In this document: positions 6,146-6,712 of the stretch, in pieces
Position numbering within the stretch: the stretch's first letter is position 1
How the letters are laid out: the number at the start of each line of letters is the position of its first letter
Assembly (NCBI GenBank): GCA_946477805.1
Contig: CAMKZP010000211.1
Span: forward strand, 1-6,712
DNA length: 6,712 nt
Reading direction: 5' to 3'
From: an uncultured Enterobacter sp.
GTDB taxonomy: Bacteria; Pseudomonadota; Gammaproteobacteria; Enterobacterales; Enterobacteriaceae
Position numbers and translations under genes: made by a program
Notes under the pieces: generated by a model
The model's input: the letters and a program-made list of their open reading frames with translations, nothing else
The model's database searches: none
Told to the model about the DNA's origin: nothing

Positions 6146-6258
6146 GTTTCTTTCCTGAGACTGTCAACGATTAAGATGGGGGTTAATTCTGGCGACATGT
6201 TATGCCGCAAACCAGCGCAGGGATACTGTAACCTGTCTGATTTTATGTGACGGGTGAC

Positions 6259-6289
6259 AAAAAGAAGCCGCCCTCAGGCGGCTCCTTTT
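6259..6289 (-). terminator. Strong intrinsic terminator after tsf
   Basis: On the minus strand a 13-bp stem (6277-6289 with 6260-6272, one G-U pair) has the GC core GCCGCC/GGCGGC and a 4-base loop TGAG. A run of five Ts (6259-6263) ends the downstream arm. It begins 6 bases after the tsf stop codon and is a canonical rho-independent terminator for the rpsB-tsf operon. The A-rich upstream arm makes the stem nearly symmetric, so partial function on the plus strand is possible. Confidence 0.92.
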
Positions 6290-6295
6290 CAATCA

Positions 6296-6712
6296 TTAAG
6301 ACTGCTTGGACATTGCAGCAACTTCTGCTGCGAAGTCAGTCTCAACTTTCTCGATGCCTTCGCCCACTTCGAAGCGGATGAAGCCAGTTACGTCAGCGTT
6401 GTGCTCTTTCAGCAGCTGAGCAACGGACTTGCTTGGATCCATAACGAAAGGCTGGCCAGTCAGAGAAACTTCGCCGGTGAATTTCTTCATGCGGCCTTCA
6501 ACCATTTTCTCTGCGATTTCTTTTGGCTTACCAGACTGCATCGCGATGTCCAGCTGAACCTGGTACTCTTTCTCTACCACTTCAGCAGACACGTCTTCTG
6601 GCTTAACGAACTCTGGCTTGCTTGCAGCAATGTGCATTGCCAGCTGCTTAACCAGCTCTTCGTCAGCGCCTTTAGCCGCAACCAGAACGCCGATACGTGC
6701 GCCGTGCTGATA
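6296..6712 (-). CDS. tsf: Elongation factor Ts, C-terminal 138 residues (5' end outside window)
   Basis: EF-Ts is the guanine-nucleotide exchange factor that frees GDP from EF-Tu so it can reload GTP and aminoacyl-tRNA. The window holds the last 138 codons plus the stop, from YQHGARIGVLVAAKG to ...AAEVAAMSKQS. This matches about residues 146-283 of the 283-aa E. coli protein. Present are the C-terminal subdomain of the core, the helical hairpin that projects as the coiled-coil/dimerisation region (around VVEKEYQVQLDIAMQSGKPK), and the C-terminal module ending FEVGEGIEKVETDFAAEVAAM. The N-terminal UBA-like domain and the TDFV motif that contact EF-Tu lie beyond the edge. A Met occurs 25 codons in from the edge but is internal, not the start. 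Codon use looks strongly biased, as expected of a highly expressed translation factor. rpsB should lie upstream. The gene is followed at once by a strong terminator. Confidence 0.97.
   Translation of the reverse strand, partial: YQHGARIGVLVAAKGADEELVKQLAMHIAASKPEFVKPEDVSAEVVEKEYQVQLDIAMQSGKPKEIAEKMVEGRMKKFTGEVSLTGQPFVMDPSKSVAQLLKEHNADVTGFIRFEVGEGIEKVETDFAAEVAAMSKQS

Noticed and set aside
6161..6166. TTGACA just upstream of the pyrH ATG
   Set aside because: A -10 at normal spacing would fall at the start codon or within the coding region, so it cannot serve the annotated pyrH start.
5513..6250. Plus-strand open frame of 245 codons lying opposite pyrH
   Set aside because: It is antisense to a clearly real, conserved gene over nearly its whole length, its His/Gln-rich composition looks like no family I know, and no ribosome site supports it. 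Biased codon use in pyrH readily leaves the opposite frame open.
6146..6258. AT-rich hexamers (such as TAAAAT and TAACAT) considered as a pyrH promoter
   Set aside because: None has an acceptable -35 at 16-18 bases; matches were too weak to report as a feature.
6637..6712. The possibility that tsf starts at the internal Met at 6637
   Set aside because: The frame continues to the window edge and the extra 25 codons (YQHGARIGVLVAAKG...) match EF-Ts, so the gene simply runs off the window.

Overview
All genes in this window lie on the minus strand. Read in the direction of transcription (high to low coordinate), they are tsf (3' part), pyrH, frr, dxr, uppS/ispU, cdsA, rseP and bamA (5' end). 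This is the conserved gammaproteobacterial block that follows rpsB-tsf and leads into the skp-lpxD-fabZ-lpxA envelope cluster. Protein sequences match the Escherichia coli products as I remember them almost residue for residue, but with scattered substitutions throughout. That points to Enterobacteriaceae outside E. coli itself (Klebsiella/Enterobacter/Citrobacter/Salmonella-like); I cannot name the genus from sequence alone.

Layout. Positions 6712-6296 hold the C-terminal half of elongation factor Ts, closed by a strong intrinsic terminator (6259-6289). pyrH (UMP kinase) occupies 6145-5420. A 167-bp gap follows, with a 37-bp symmetric hairpin, a small hairpin, a candidate sigma70 promoter and a leader hairpin. 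frr (ribosome recycling factor, GTG start) occupies 5252-4695 and ends in a long imperfect terminator hairpin. dxr (MEP-pathway reductoisomerase) occupies 4599-3400. A 186-bp gap follows, with a candidate promoter located upstream of an intrinsic terminator. Then uppS (3213-2455), cdsA (2442-1585, TTG start) and rseP (1573-221) are packed with 11-12 bp gaps, and bamA starts at 189 and leaves the window.

Functional logic. The upstream half (tsf, pyrH, frr) serves translation and pyrimidine nucleotide supply, each gene apparently punctuated by its own terminator or promoter. The downstream half builds and surveys the envelope. Dxr makes MEP, which leads to IPP/FPP; UppS turns FPP into the C55 lipid carrier; CdsA makes CDP-diacylglycerol; RseP cleaves RseA to activate sigma-E; BamA inserts outer-membrane proteins. 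A sigma-E-like promoter inside rseP, reading toward bamA, would fit the known sigma-E control of bamA.

No tRNA, rRNA, mobile element, CRISPR array or foreign-looking gene was seen, and no gene-free stretch exceeds 300 bp. This is a conserved core region and I found no new system. The points worth a second look are regulatory: the intergenic hairpins, the promoter-before-terminator layout ahead of uppS, and the intragenic sigma-E-like site.
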